DNA of 64,000 nt, taken from NCBI GenBank assembly GCA_030431455.1, contig JAUIJE010000004.1, positions 62,001 to 126,000 of the forward strand, in the 5' to 3' direction. A program made the position numbers and the translations under genes. This DNA comes from a bacterium. Lineage in GTDB: Bacteria; Myxococcota; UBA727; JAUIJE01. The notes below the pieces were generated by a model. That model saw nothing but the letters and a program-made list of their open reading frames with translations, did no database searches and had not been told where the DNA came from. This document shows, piece after piece, positions 1-9,311 of the stretch (the stretch's first letter is position 1; each line of letters starts with the position of its first letter).

Positions 1-1590
1 TCATACCGCCCTCGCTTTCAGCATGGTGTCCGCGCAGAGGTGCCCGGGGGCGCCCATCACCCCGCCGCCGGGGTGCGCGCCCGAGCCGCACAGCCACAGG
101 TCTTTGATCGGGGTGCGATACCGGGAAAAGCCGGGCGCGGGCCGGAAAAACGCCAGCTGCTCGACGCTGAGCTCCCCGTGGAAGATGTTGCCCTCGGTGA
201 GGCCGTACTCCTTCTCGAGGTCCCAGGGGGTGAGCACGTGCCGATGCAGGATCGAATCCTTGAACCCCGGGCAGAACTCCTCAATGGTATTGCAAACGGC
301 GTCGCCGAACGCCTCGCGCTTTTCCGGCCAATGCTCCGGCCCCTCTTTGAGTTGGTAGGGCGCGTACTGCACAAACACGCTCATCACGTGTTTGCCCGGG
401 GGGGCCACGGTGGGGTCGGTGACCGACGGCAGCACAATGTTCATGAACGGTCGCTGCGAAAAGTTCCCGTACTTGGCGTCGTCGTAGGCCCGCTCGAGGT
501 AGTCGAAGCTGGGCGCGATGGTGATGTCGCCCTGCAGGTGCTCGCCTTCGCCGGGCAGACACGTGAAGTTCGGCAACCGGTCGAGGGCGAGGTTGACCTT
601 GCCCGAGCTGCCGCGCATCTTGAAGCGTTTGATGTCGCGTACGAACTCGTCCTCGAGGTTCTTTTCCCCCACAAACCCCATGAACGTCCGCACCGGGTCG
701 CAGCACGAGACCACGGACTTGGCCATGATCTCTTCGCCCCCTTCGAGCACCACCCCGGTGGCTTGGCCGCCTTTGAGCAGCACCCGCTCGACGCTGGCCT
801 CGGTGCGAATCTCCGCCCCCAGGGCCCGGGCCGACCGCGCAATGGAATTGGAGATCTCACCGGTCCCGCCCCGGGGCAGGCCCCAGGCGCGGAAGCTTCC
901 GTCGATTTCACCCATGTAGTGGTGCAGCAGGACATAGGCCGTGCCCGGGCTCTTCACCCCCAGGAACGTGCCGATGATGCCGGACGCGCTCATCGCCGCG
1001 ATGAGCGGCTCGGCCTCGAACCACTCGGACAAAAAGTCCACCGCGCTCATGGTCATCATCTTGACCTGGGCGCTCACGAAGTCTTCGCCCCCGTCGCGGA
1101 ACAGCTTGCCCAAGCGCAACAGGCTCATGAGCTCCTTGGGGTTGAAGCTCGTGGGCTCGGGGGCCGGGGCGTCGATGATGGGCTTGACCATGCGGGACAG
1201 CTCCCCCATGGCCTGGCTGAAGCGTGACAATGTCTCTGCATCCCGCCGCGAAAACTGCGCCACGTTCTCCCGGGTCTTGGCCCCGTCCATGCCCCGCAGC
1301 AGGTACCGCCCGTCGAGCAACGGGTTGAACGTGCTCTCCAGCGGCAGGATGTGCAGCCCGTGCTTGGACAGCTCGAGGTCGCGGATGATGTGCGGCCGGA
1401 GCAGACTCACCACGTAGCTGCACGAGGAGAAGGTGAAGCCAGGAAAGATCTCCTCGCTCACCGCCGCGCCCCCGAGCACGTGCCGGCGCTCGAGCACGAG
1501 CACCTTCTTGCCCGCCTTGGCGAGATAGGCCGCACACACCAAGCCGTTGTGTCCGCCACCGATGACAATGGAATCGTAGGTCTGGGCCAC
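1..1590 (-). CDS. FAD-dependent oxidoreductase, PYROXD2 / phytoene-dehydrogenase-like
   Basis: A 529-residue flavoprotein of the amine-oxidase/phytoene-desaturase superfamily. The N-terminus carries the dinucleotide-binding motif GGGHNG (residues 11-16) and the ribose-binding Glu at about residue 34 followed by two Arg. The C-terminus has the second FAD motif, GSGAHPGGGVMGAPG. The conserved GGHNGLV.AAYLAKAG pattern resembles the PYROXD2 branch more than true carotenoid desaturases, and no carotenoid genes lie nearby. I chose the GTG start at 1588-1590 because GAGGAGG sits 7 to 8 bases upstream and the FAD motif follows at the normal distance. The Shine-Dalgarno overlaps the stop codon of the upstream GcvT-like gene, so the two are almost certainly co-transcribed and probably work on the same, unidentified substrate. 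Confidence 0.85.
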   Translation of the reverse strand: MAQTYDSIVIGGGHNGLVCAAYLAKAGKKVLVLERRHVLGGAAVSEEIFPGFTFSSCSYVVSLLRPHIIRDLELSKHGLHILPLESTFNPLLDGRYLLRGMDGAKTRENVAQFSRRDAETLSRFSQAMGELSRMVKPIIDAPAPEPTSFNPKELMSLLRLGKLFRDGGEDFVSAQVKMMTMSAVDFLSEWFEAEPLIAAMSASGIIGTFLGVKSPGTAYVLLHHYMGEIDGSFRAWGLPRGGTGEISNSIARSARALGAEIRTEASVERVLLKGGQATGVVLEGGEEIMAKSVVSCCDPVRTFMGFVGEKNLEDEFVRDIKRFKMRGSSGKVNLALDRLPNFTCLPGEGEHLQGDITIAPSFDYLERAYDDAKYGNFSQRPFMNIVLPSVTDPTVAPPGKHVMSVFVQYAPYQLKEGPEHWPEKREAFGDAVCNTIEEFCPGFKDSILHRHVLTPWDLEKEYGLTEGNIFHGELSVEQLAFFRPAPGFSRYRTPIKDLWLCGSGAHPGGGVMGAPGHLCADTMLKARAV

Positions 1591-1601
1591 GCCGCGCCTC
1601 C

Positions 1602-2810
1602 TCAGGAACTTTGCGTTTTGGGCAGCGACCGCTTGTGCGGCGGGTCGTAGAAGGGCTTGTCCACGACGGTGCAGGGCACCGTGCGGCGCTCGTAAATGAC
1701 CGTGTGTTCGATGTCGAGCACCGTGCCCCGGGCGGCGTAGGGCGTCTGCACCTGGGCGAGGGCGATCATCTTTTTGAGCAGCGGCGACCAGGTGGTGGAC
1801 GTCACCTGACCCACCTGCACGTCCTCGAAATACAGTGGCACTGCATCGCGACAGGCCTCGGGGGGCAGCGACGGGGGCAAACCGTACGACGCGTACAGGG
1901 CCTCGAGCGCGGTCCAGCTCAGCTCCACGCCCACCGTCTGCCACGCCGGTCCCCGCTCGCGTTCGGCCTTGAGCGCGGCCTGTCCGATGAAGGGGGCGCG
2001 GTCGAGCTCGAGGGCGAAGTCGAGCCCGATCTCCGACGGGGTCGACTTGCGCCGCTCGATCAAGCAGTGGGGGGCCGAGAAGTAGTCGACGTCGAGCATG
2101 ATGAAGCCGGCCTCGATGCGCACCATGTCCAGCGCATCGAGCCCGCAGGGCCGAATGTCATAGTTGCGCCCCGCGGCCATCACCGCGTCCCACAAGCGCA
2201 CGGCGTCGTCGGCCGCGGCCCACACCTCGTAGCCGAGGTCGCCGGTGTACCCGGTGCGGCTGATCACCACGTCAATGCCGTCGAGCTTGGCGTGGGCCAG
2301 GCGGAAAAAACGCAACGTATCGAGCGGGGCGTCGCTGCACGCGGTGAGCACATCGCGGGCACAAGGTCCCTGCACCGCCAGCGCGCAGAGCGTGCGGGTG
2401 GTGTCCTCGATGTGCACGTCGAAGCCCCGCGCGCACCGGGCGAGCCACCAGTAGGTGGGTTCGGCCGCGGTGAGGCGGAAGGTGTGCTCGTCGAGCCGGG
2501 ACACGGTGCCGTCGTCGATCATCTTGCCCGCGGGGTCGACCCAACAGGTGTAGGTCACGCGGCCGGGCTTGAGCTTCTGCACGTCTTTGGTGCACACCCG
2601 CGACAAGAACGCGCCCGCGTCGGGGCCGGTGATGTCGTACTTGTACAAGGGGGTCACGTCGATGACGCCGGCCGAGCGGCGGAACGCGGTGTACTCGTAG
2701 ATGTGGTTCACGTCGTAGCGAGCGGGGGCCACAAAGCCCGCCCAGTCCTTGAACCGGTGGCTGTGACACAAGGGCACGATCCGCTCGTGAAAAGGGGAGG
2801 GCGCAGGCAT
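1602..2810 (-). CDS. GcvT-like aminomethyltransferase family protein
   Basis: A 402-residue member of the glycine-cleavage T-protein family, which binds tetrahydrofolate and transfers or oxidises one-carbon units. Family features visible include the early F...FRRSAGVIDVTPLYKYDITGPDA block, the ALAVQGP block, RTGYTGDLGYEV (residues about 193-204), CGLDALDMVRIEAG, and a C-terminal barrel-like region. No H- or P-protein genes of the glycine cleavage system are near it; its only close partner is the FAD oxidoreductase 11 bases downstream. A GcvT-like domain paired with a flavoprotein is reminiscent of dimethylglycine/sarcosine-type demethylation, but the substrate here is unknown. AGGGG lies upstream of the ATG. 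Confidence 0.8.
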   Translation of the reverse strand: MPAPSPFHERIVPLCHSHRFKDWAGFVAPARYDVNHIYEYTAFRRSAGVIDVTPLYKYDITGPDAGAFLSRVCTKDVQKLKPGRVTYTCWVDPAGKMIDDGTVSRLDEHTFRLTAAEPTYWWLARCARGFDVHIEDTTRTLCALAVQGPCARDVLTACSDAPLDTLRFFRLAHAKLDGIDVVISRTGYTGDLGYEVWAAADDAVRLWDAVMAAGRNYDIRPCGLDALDMVRIEAGFIMLDVDYFSAPHCLIERRKSTPSEIGLDFALELDRAPFIGQAALKAERERGPAWQTVGVELSWTALEALYASYGLPPSLPPEACRDAVPLYFEDVQVGQVTSTTWSPLLKKMIALAQVQTPYAARGTVLDIEHTVIYERRTVPCTVVDKPFYDPPHKRSLPKTQSS

Positions 2811-2855
2811 GCCCGCCCCTTAGTCCGATTTGGTGCGCTTGCCGAGGGGGGCCGG

Positions 2856-3146
2856 TCAGGCGCCGGGCACGCCGTTGGCGCCATCGGCCACGCCCGCGTC
2901 GCCCGGGGACAGCCCCGCGTCCGGCCCCGCGTCGAACTTGAAGTCGCCTTCGAAGGCCTCGTCGTCGGTGCACACCCCCGCCCCGCCGTCGCCGCGGTTG
3001 GTCCACGCGGTACAGAACGAAATGCCCGCGTCGGTGGGGCAGTCCTGGTCGCGGTCACACGCGACCTCACCGGAGAGCAGTTGGCAGGCGCCGACACTGC
3101 ACACCCCCGCGAGCAGCAGCGCGATCCAGAATCGAGGCCGGGTCAT
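2856..3146 (-). CDS. Small predicted lipoprotein
   Basis: A 96-residue secreted protein with a type II signal peptide: a hydrophobic stretch IALLLAGVCSVGAC places the lipobox Cys near residue 21. The mature part has several Cys (CDRDQDCPTDAG) and an Asp/Gly/Ala-rich tail (DAGPDAG) of the kind common in Myxococcota lipoproteins. The ATG overlaps the stop of the upstream gene by four bases (ATGA), so it is translationally coupled to the 324-codon envelope protein. I do not recognise a domain. Confidence 0.7.
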   Translation of the reverse strand: MTRPRFWIALLLAGVCSVGACQLLSGEVACDRDQDCPTDAGISFCTAWTNRGDGGAGVCTDDEAFEGDFKFDAGPDAGLSPGDAGVADGANGVPGA

Positions 3147-4114
3147 TCGAGGCTCTCCATGACGAGGCCCGCGCCGATGCCGGCGGTGCCGAGGGCCATC
3201 ACCACCACGCCCCCCGCGGCGGCGGCGGCGCCCCAGTACCAGGTGTTGAGCGCGTCCTCTTTCAAAAACCGGTGCACGCCGGGGGTGCTGACCGCGCGCT
3301 CGGCCGCGAGCACGTGCGCGCTGCCCCCCGCGACCATAAACGCCCCCACGAACACCACCGCGACCCCGGTGACGAGGATGGGGTTGTCAAAAATGGTCGG
3401 CTCTTTTTCTTCCTTCTTCTCCCCGTCGCCTTGCTCAGGCCCGGTCGGCTTTTCCTCTTCGACCGCGGGGATCGCGCCCTGCACGAGCTGGGGAATCACC
3501 GGCAACAATGTCCGTGCATTCTGCACCGGGCTCTCGGCGTTGGTCTTGATCACGGGCTGGCCGCGGCGCGCGCTGAACACCTTCAGGTCGATCACCGCAC
3601 CTTGCGCCCCGGGGAACAGCCGCGCGTAGACCACAAACCGGGCGTCGGTGCCCTCGGCCACCACCCGCGCGCACCGCGCCTTGGCGCACGCGCCGAACTC
3701 GGGCCGGACCTCGTCGGACGTCGACGCGTAGAACGCTTTTCCCCAGCGAACGTCGAATCGCTCCTGGGTCGCGTAGGCCTCGGCGAGCCGCGCGGTGGCC
3801 TCCACCGCGATGTCCCGGTCGGACTCAGACTCGGCCACCACGGGCAGAATCACCAAACGTTCTTTGTCGTCGGGGGTCGGGGTGTCCATCGTCGCCGAGC
3901 CCCCCACGTCCGCCCACGGGTCTGTGGGCGGGGACGGCTCGGGGGCCGGGGCCGGGGCGGGTTCTTCCTCGGGAGGGGGCGCCACCGGCGCGTCGAGGTC
4001 TTCGTCCACCGCTTCGATGCGGGCCGGGGGCGAGACCCGGGGCGCATCCTGGGCCGCCGCGGCCACGCTCCAAAATGCACCCAGGCCCAACAGGGTCGAC
4101 ACGATCACGCGCAT
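3143..4114 (-). CDS. Secreted or membrane protein of unknown function
   Basis: A 323-residue protein. The start at 4112-4114 gives a clean signal peptide (MRVIVSTLLGLGAFWSVAAAAQ). A Pro/Glu-rich linker (about residues 30-75) follows, then a globular part containing RLVILPVV and two Cys in GACAKARC. The C-terminal hundred residues have two hydrophobic segments (ILVTGVAVVFVGAFMVAGG and a Gly/Ala-rich one). An in-frame ATG 72 bases upstream exists but would bury the signal peptide. The gene is coupled to the small lipoprotein downstream. The pattern (signal peptide, periplasmic domain, membrane anchor) resembles many myxobacterial PEGA/TolB-like envelope proteins, but I see no diagnostic domain. 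Confidence 0.65.
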   Translation of the reverse strand: MRVIVSTLLGLGAFWSVAAAAQDAPRVSPPARIEAVDEDLDAPVAPPPEEEPAPAPAPEPSPPTDPWADVGGSATMDTPTPDDKERLVILPVVAESESDRDIAVEATARLAEAYATQERFDVRWGKAFYASTSDEVRPEFGACAKARCARVVAEGTDARFVVYARLFPGAQGAVIDLKVFSARRGQPVIKTNAESPVQNARTLLPVIPQLVQGAIPAVEEEKPTGPEQGDGEKKEEKEPTIFDNPILVTGVAVVFVGAFMVAGGSAHVLAAERAVSTPGVHRFLKEDALNTWYWGAAAAAGGVVVMALGTAGIGAGLVMESLE

Positions 4115-4182
4115 GGCGGGACGATAGCCAACCCGCGCGCGGGTTGCATGTTCTGAGTCGGTCCTTTTGTCCCCGGCCGCGT

Positions 4183-7100
4183 TCACCGCCGCGCCACCGA
4201 CGTGACCCCCCGGATGCGCTCAAGCTCGCCGAGCAGCTCGTCGTGGGGGCGCACCCGGTGGGTGTCGCCCGCGTGCACCGACACCTGGTAGCCCCCGGGC
4301 ATGGTCAGCAGCAGCCGCACCGGGGTGTCGCCGCCGTGTTTTTGCACCGCCCGTTCGATGTCGCCCAACACCTGCTCCGCCCGCTCGGACGGCGCGTCGA
4401 TGGCCCGCAGCGCGTCGTCCCGGGGATCGAAGGCCTGCCCGTCGGGAGGCGAGGTGTTGTCGTCGGCGGCGGGGACCTCGATGGCCACGTGCAAAAACCG
4501 CGTCCTGGCGATCTGGGCCTCGGACAACGACTGCACCTCCTCGGCGCGCATCTTGGGCGTGAGCTGCTCCCCCTCGTCGTTGATGTCGTCGATGAGCGCG
4601 CGCCCGCGGATCAAGATCGGCTCTCCACTTTTCACCAACGGTTCGCATTCCTCGTACACCTTGGTGAAGGCCAAGACCTCGGCCTGGCCGAAGGTGTCCT
4701 CGACCGTGATCACCGCCCACCGGCCGTTGCCGGACTTGAGCATGCGCTCCCGCAGCCCGGCCACGATGCCCACGATCTGGACCTCGCTGTTGTGTTTTTG
4801 GCGCACGAGCTCGACGGTGGGGATCGCCCCCATGCGCTTGGCCTCGTCGACGTACCGGTCCAGGGGGTGCCCGCTGAGGTAAAAGCCGAGGCTCTCCCGT
4901 TCGTAGCCCAGGCGTTCTTTTTCGCTCCATCCATGCACATTGGCGTAGGTCTCTTGCCCCACCGAGTCGGGGTTCGTCTCCGCGAAGGTGGCGAACATGC
5001 TCGTCTGGCCCGCGAGGGCATCGCGCTTGGCCGAGCTCGCCCGGTCGAGGGCGCGCTCGATGGTGCCGAACAGCTCGGACCGTTCGCGCCCGAAGCTGTC
5101 CATCGCCCCCGACTTGACCAGCACCTCGACGATCTTCTTGTTGATCTTGGCGTGGGCCATGCGTTCGCAGAACTTGTAAAGGGACTCGAACGGCCCGTCC
5201 TTTTCCCGAATCTCCAGGATCGCCTCGAGGGCGGCGTCGCCGAGCCCCTTGATCGCCCCGAGCCCAAATCGAATCTTCCCGTACGCGGTGGCCCGATGCC
5301 GGCGCCGGCGCCGGGTGGCCATGTCGACGTTGTAGTCGACGGTGAAGCGTCGCATCGAGATGTTCACGTCCGGCGGCAGCACCTCGATGCCGTGGGTGCG
5401 GGCCTCGTGGATGTACTTCACCACGTTGTCGGTGGAGCCCGATTCGGTGGTGAGCAACGCGGCCATGAACTCGACGGGGTAGTGCGCCTTCAGGTACGCG
5501 GTCTGGTACGTGATCATCGCGTAGGCCGCGGAGTGGCTCTTGTTGAAGCCATACCCGGCGAACTTTTCGATGGTGTCGAAAATGTCACTGGCCTGCTGCT
5601 CGTCGATCTGGCGCTCTTTGGCCCCGGCCACGAACTTTTCGCGCTGGCGCTTCATCTCCTCGAACTTCTTTTTGCCCATCGCCCGGCGGAGCAAGTCCGC
5701 GCCCCCGAGGGTGTAGCCGGCGAGGACCTGGGCCGCCTGCATCACCTGCTCTTGGTAGATGATGGTGCCGTAGGTGGGCTCAAGCACCTCGGACAGCAGC
5801 GGGTGGGGATACTCGACCTTCTTGCGCCCGTGTTTGCGATCGATGAAGTCGTCGACCATGCCCGATTGCATGGGGCCGGGTCGATACAGTGCCACTGCAG
5901 CGATGATGTCCTCGAAGCAGTCGGGCTTGAGCTTTTTGCACATCTCCCGGAAGCCCTGGGATTCGACCTGGAACACCCCCAGGGTGTCCCCCGAGGCGAT
6001 GAGCTTGTAGACCTTAGGGTCGTCGGGGCGCAGCAACGCCACGCTGAGTTCGGGGATGGGGCCGCCCTCTTGGTAGGGCTCATTTCCGCCGCGACCGTGT
6101 TCGGTGCAGTGGGGGTGCTTTTTGACGATGCGCTGCCAGCGCTCGTCGGTGAGGGGGCCGTCGTCGTCGGCCCCGGCCTCGCGAAAGGCGTTCTCGCGGG
6201 CGATGCGGGCGTTGACGATGCGTTCGGCCGATTCGATGACGTCGAGGGTCTTGAGTCCCAAAAAGTCGAACTTCACCAACCCCGCGTCCTCGACCTTGTC
6301 CTTGTCGAACTGGGTGATGAGCTCGCCTTCGCGGCCGGAGAAGAGCGGGACGTACTCGACGAGGGGATTTTCCCCGATGACCACGCCCCCCGCGTGCATG
6401 CCCGCCTGGCGGAACAATCCCTCGAGGGTGCGGGCCACCCCCACGATCTTTTTGAACTTCGCGTCCGAGGCCGCGAGCTCCTTGAGCTTGGGGGCGTACT
6501 CGAGACAGGTGTCGAGGTCGGGCTTTTTGCCGTCGATGAGCAACGGCATGGGCTTGGTGAGCTCGTTGATCTCCGCGAAGGGCACGCCCAGGGTCCGGGC
6601 CACGTCCTTGATCGCGCTCTTGGGGTTCAACCCTGCATAGGTGGCGATCTGGCCCACGCGCTCGCGGCCATAGCGCTCGGCCACGTATTGGATCACGTCC
6701 CCGCGGCCGTCCTGCATGAAGTCGACGTCGAAGTCGGGCATGGAGACGCGCTCTGGGTTCAAAAAGCGCTCGAACAGCAAGTTGTAGGGGATGGGATCGA
6801 TGTCGGTGATGCGCAGGGCGTAGGCCACCAATGAGCCTGCACCCGAGCCGCGCCCGGGCCCGACCCGCACCCCGTTGCGCTTGGACCAGTTGATGAAGTC
6901 CTGCACGATGAGGAAGTAGCCAGGGAAGCCCATGGAGTTGATCACGTCGAGCTCGACGTCGAGGCGCGTCTTGTATTCCTCGTGGTCGACGGGGTAGGTG
7001 ATCTCTTTGAAGCGCTCGAGCAGCCCTTGGTGCGACAGGTGCCGCAAGAAGTCCGCCTCGTCCTTGGTGCCCTCGGGAATGGGGAAGGGCGGCAGGTAAT

Positions 7101-7953
7101 ATTTGCCGAGCTCGAGCTCGACGTTGCAGCGTTTGCCGATGAGGCACGCGTTCTCGAACGCCTCGGCGTAGTCCTTCTCGAGCAGCGCCTGCATCTCTTC
7201 GCCCGAGCGAATGTAGAACGCGTCGGTCTCGTGTTTGTGCAGGGTGGGGTCGTCCCAGCTTTTCTGCTGGCGGATGGCCATCAAGATGTTCTGCGCTTCG
7301 TGGTCCTCGCGGGTCACGTAGTGGCAGTCGTTGGTGGCGACGTTCTTGAGGCCGAGGTCCTTGGCCATCTCCTTCAGGTGTTGGTTGACCCCGACCTGGA
7401 TGTCGACCCCGTTGGGCTGCACCTCGAGGAAGAAGTGGTCCGGCCCAAAAATGTCTTTGAACACGCTGGCCGCGGCCCGGGCCCCGTCGATGTCCCCCTT
7501 GGCACATTTGCGGCCGATCTCGCCGCCCAGGCACGCGGTGGTGGCGATGATGCCCTCTTTGTGTTCGCGCAACAGATCGCGGTCGATGCGGGGGTAGTAA
7601 TACTTGCCGTCGATGAACGCCTTGGACGAGAGCTGCTTGAGGTTGTGGTAGCCGACGTTGTTCTCGGCGAGCAGCACCAAGTGGAAGTTCTCGCGGACCT
7701 TGTCGGTGTGTTTGGTCTCGCCGGTCACGGAGGTCACGTACGCCTCCATGCCCATGATCGGCTTGATGCCCTCTTTGGTCGCGCGCTTGTAGAAGTCGAG
7801 CGCGCCGAACATGTTGCCGTGATCGGTCACCGCGACCTGCTTCATGCCCAGCTCGGCGACCTTGGGGATCAGATCCTTCATCCGAATCGCCCCGTCGAGG
7901 AACGAGTACTGGGTGTGCAGGTGCAGGTGCGTAAAGTCTTCGCGCGCGCTCAT
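4183..7953 (-). CDS. dnaE: DNA polymerase III alpha subunit
   Basis: A 1256-residue replicative polymerase of the DnaE1 type. In order: PHP domain (HLHLHTQYSFLDGAIRMKDL at the start, then TDHGNMFG), the polymerase palm with PGRGSGAGSLVAY and the catalytic PDFDVDF motif, the fingers region with YEEQVM-like IIYQEQVMQ and GYTLGGADLLRRAMGKK, the helix-hairpin-helix-bearing region around IRFGLGAIKG, and a C-terminal OB-fold domain (VQIVGIVAGLRERML). Length is normal for the family. The ATG at 7951-7953 places the PHP motif at the expected N-terminus; the open frame continues upstream but into low-complexity sequence that overlaps the divergent gene. The gene stands alone, with a 68-base gap to the gene downstream. 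A short Arg-rich insertion (about eight basic residues near 5300) precedes the GKIRFGL block. Confidence 0.97.
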   Translation of the reverse strand: MSAREDFTHLHLHTQYSFLDGAIRMKDLIPKVAELGMKQVAVTDHGNMFGALDFYKRATKEGIKPIMGMEAYVTSVTGETKHTDKVRENFHLVLLAENNVGYHNLKQLSSKAFIDGKYYYPRIDRDLLREHKEGIIATTACLGGEIGRKCAKGDIDGARAAASVFKDIFGPDHFFLEVQPNGVDIQVGVNQHLKEMAKDLGLKNVATNDCHYVTREDHEAQNILMAIRQQKSWDDPTLHKHETDAFYIRSGEEMQALLEKDYAEAFENACLIGKRCNVELELGKYYLPPFPIPEGTKDEADFLRHLSHQGLLERFKEITYPVDHEEYKTRLDVELDVINSMGFPGYFLIVQDFINWSKRNGVRVGPGRGSGAGSLVAYALRITDIDPIPYNLLFERFLNPERVSMPDFDVDFMQDGRGDVIQYVAERYGRERVGQIATYAGLNPKSAIKDVARTLGVPFAEINELTKPMPLLIDGKKPDLDTCLEYAPKLKELAASDAKFKKIVGVARTLEGLFRQAGMHAGGVVIGENPLVEYVPLFSGREGELITQFDKDKVEDAGLVKFDFLGLKTLDVIESAERIVNARIARENAFREAGADDDGPLTDERWQRIVKKHPHCTEHGRGGNEPYQEGGPIPELSVALLRPDDPKVYKLIASGDTLGVFQVESQGFREMCKKLKPDCFEDIIAAVALYRPGPMQSGMVDDFIDRKHGRKKVEYPHPLLSEVLEPTYGTIIYQEQVMQAAQVLAGYTLGGADLLRRAMGKKKFEEMKRQREKFVAGAKERQIDEQQASDIFDTIEKFAGYGFNKSHSAAYAMITYQTAYLKAHYPVEFMAALLTTESGSTDNVVKYIHEARTHGIEVLPPDVNISMRRFTVDYNVDMATRRRRRHRATAYGKIRFGLGAIKGLGDAALEAILEIREKDGPFESLYKFCERMAHAKINKKIVEVLVKSGAMDSFGRERSELFGTIERALDRASSAKRDALAGQTSMFATFAETNPDSVGQETYANVHGWSEKERLGYERESLGFYLSGHPLDRYVDEAKRMGAIPTVELVRQKHNSEVQIVGIVAGLRERMLKSGNGRWAVITVEDTFGQAEVLAFTKVYEECEPLVKSGEPILIRGRALIDDINDEGEQLTPKMRAEEVQSLSEAQIARTRFLHVAIEVPAADDNTSPPDGQAFDPRDDALRAIDAPSERAEQVLGDIERAVQKHGGDTPVRLLLTMPGGYQVSVHAGDTHRVRPHDELLGELERIRGVTSVARR

Positions 7954-8077
7954 CGATCTCCCCGGCCAGGCCCTGGCTGTAGCAGCTTGGCCCCGGCACC
8001 GCCGACGCCCCCGGGCGGACTTTTTCGTCAAGGCCCGGTGATTTGACCCCGGCCCGCGCGTTGGCCAATCTCTGGCC

Positions 8078-8971
8078 ATGCGCCGCGCGTGGTGGACCGT
8101 CGTGATTGTGGGGCTTTTCGCGTCGGGCGCGTGGGCGGACGAGCCGCAGACCGCGCCGGACGAAGAGGCGTTTGTACAGGAGCTGCCCCCCCAGGGCGCG
8201 CCCCCGCCGGGCCCGGCCGATCCCGTCGAGCCGGCCGCGCCCGCCCCGGCCCCCCCCGCGGCCGCGCCGGACCCAGCCGGGCCCCCGCCGCCCGCCCCCG
8301 GTCCCGATGACACCGTGCACGCCTTTTTGGACAACTGGACCGCGTTCGCGATGCAGTACGGCACCGGCGTGGCCGCGTCGTTCGTGTGCTGTGGGGGCTC
8401 AGGCATCGTCGGCGCCGTCGTGGGCGCGGTCCTGTTCGTGATCCCGGGCGGGGTGATCTGGTCGACGCTCTGGCTGTCGGCCACCGGCTGCCCGAGCGCG
8501 CTGCTCGCCCCCGCGGGGGGCGTGTCGCTCGGGGTGTGGCTGCGCGAGTGGTGGGGCGGCCAACGCTCCGCCTGGGGGTGGTCGCTGCTCGCGGCCTACG
8601 CCACCGAGGTCGCGGCCATCGCCGTGCTCGCGGTCGGCACGTTCGCGGGCGCCCTCCTGACCACGCCGTTCTTCAGTTCGATCATCGATTTTTCCCAATC
8701 CAATCCGCTCAACCCCCCCGCCCAATGGAACTGGACGAGTCTCGCCGGCGGCGGCGCCCTCGCCATCGGCGCGTTCAGCGTCGGACTGGTCGCGGCCATC
8801 CTCGCGCCGTCGTTGTCCGCGGCCACCGTCTACACCGTGCTCGGCGAGGACAAGGCCGCCGACGACGTGGGCTTTCGCGTCCCCGGCGTGTTCTCGTCGA
8901 ACCACCCCGACCCCGAGACCCCACCGGCCCCCCAAAAGCTGGACCGGCCAGGGCGCTCGCAGCCGTACTAG
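8078..8971 (+). CDS. Pro-rich exported membrane protein, unknown function
   Basis: A 297-residue protein with a signal peptide (MRRAWWTVVIVGLFASGAWA) and then about 65 residues dominated by Pro and Ala. At least four hydrophobic segments follow (around SFVCCGGSGIVGAVVGAVLFVI, CPSALLAPAGG, EVAAIAVLAVGTFAGALL and ALAIGAFSVGLVAAILAPS), so it is probably an inner-membrane protein with a disordered periplasmic N-terminal arm. It is divergent from dnaE with about 124 bases between. No family recognised. Confidence 0.65.
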   Translation: MRRAWWTVVIVGLFASGAWADEPQTAPDEEAFVQELPPQGAPPPGPADPVEPAAPAPAPPAAAPDPAGPPPPAPGPDDTVHAFLDNWTAFAMQYGTGVAASFVCCGGSGIVGAVVGAVLFVIPGGVIWSTLWLSATGCPSALLAPAGGVSLGVWLREWWGGQRSAWGWSLLAAYATEVAAIAVLAVGTFAGALLTTPFFSSIIDFSQSNPLNPPAQWNWTSLAGGGALAIGAFSVGLVAAILAPSLSAATVYTVLGEDKAADDVGFRVPGVFSSNHPDPETPPAPQKLDRPGRSQPY

Positions 8972-8977
8972 TCATTG

Positions 8978-9000
8978 AGGGGGGCTGTCCCAGCCCCCCT
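8978..9000 (+). terminator. Perfect GC hairpin after the membrane-protein gene
   Basis: Arms AGGGGGGCTG (8978-8987) and CAGCCCCCCT (8991-9000) form a perfect 10-bp stem with a 3-base loop, starting six bases after the stop codon. There is no T tract, so it is either an atypical terminator, an mRNA 3-prime stabiliser, or the edge of the repeat element that begins at 9011. Confidence 0.45.
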
Positions 9001-9010
9001 CGAGCCTCAC

Positions 9011-9101
9011 GGCTCGCGAGGTCGCCGAGTCGGCTCTCACCCCCAATGTCGGCCCTCCAGGCGGCTGCGCCGCGTCGGGCCGGGTTGCATCCTGCGGATG
9101 C
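9011..9101 (+). repeat. 91-bp direct repeat, copy 1
   Basis: Positions 9011-9101 are repeated without a mismatch at 9144-9234 (period 133). Each copy begins GGCTCGCGAGGTCGCCGAGT and ends CATCCTGCGGATGC. The ends contain short inverted repeats (CTCGCGAG; GCATCCTGCGGATGC). The 389-base stretch between the flanking genes holds only these repeats and two hairpins; no credible coding region is present. Confidence 0.9.
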
Positions 9102-9143
9102 AACCAGCTGGGGAAGTGGTGTCGGGACCAGGCCGCTGTTCAT

Positions 9144-9234
9144 GGCTCGCGAGGTCGCCGAGTCGGCTCTCACCCCCAATGTCGGCCCTCCAGGCGGCTG
9201 CGCCGCGTCGGGCCGGGTTGCATCCTGCGGATGC
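9144..9234 (+). repeat. 91-bp direct repeat, copy 2
   Basis: Identical to 9011-9101. The 42 bases separating the copies are not repeated again after copy 2, so this is a local duplication rather than a longer array. Similar units elsewhere in the genome would make it a dispersed extragenic element; that cannot be judged here. Confidence 0.9.
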
Positions 9235-9311
9235 CACGGCTGGCGGATTGGATGTGGGATGCGCGCGGCTCCGAGGGGCGAACGGCGTCGTTTCCCGTCG
9301 GAGCGAAAGCT

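Noticed and set aside
1-1590. Carotenoid desaturase
   Set aside because: The FAD motifs are shared, but sequence flavour is PYROXD2-like and there are no phytoene synthase or other carotenoid genes nearby; the neighbour is GcvT-like.
1602-2810. True glycine-cleavage T protein (gcvT)
   Set aside because: No gcvH or gcvP adjacent, and tight coupling to a flavoprotein points elsewhere; kept only as GcvT-like.
4183-8484. N-terminal extension of DnaE upstream of 7953
   Set aside because: The extra residues are Pro/Gly/Ala low complexity, overlap the divergent gene at 8078, and the PHP domain starts normally at 7953.
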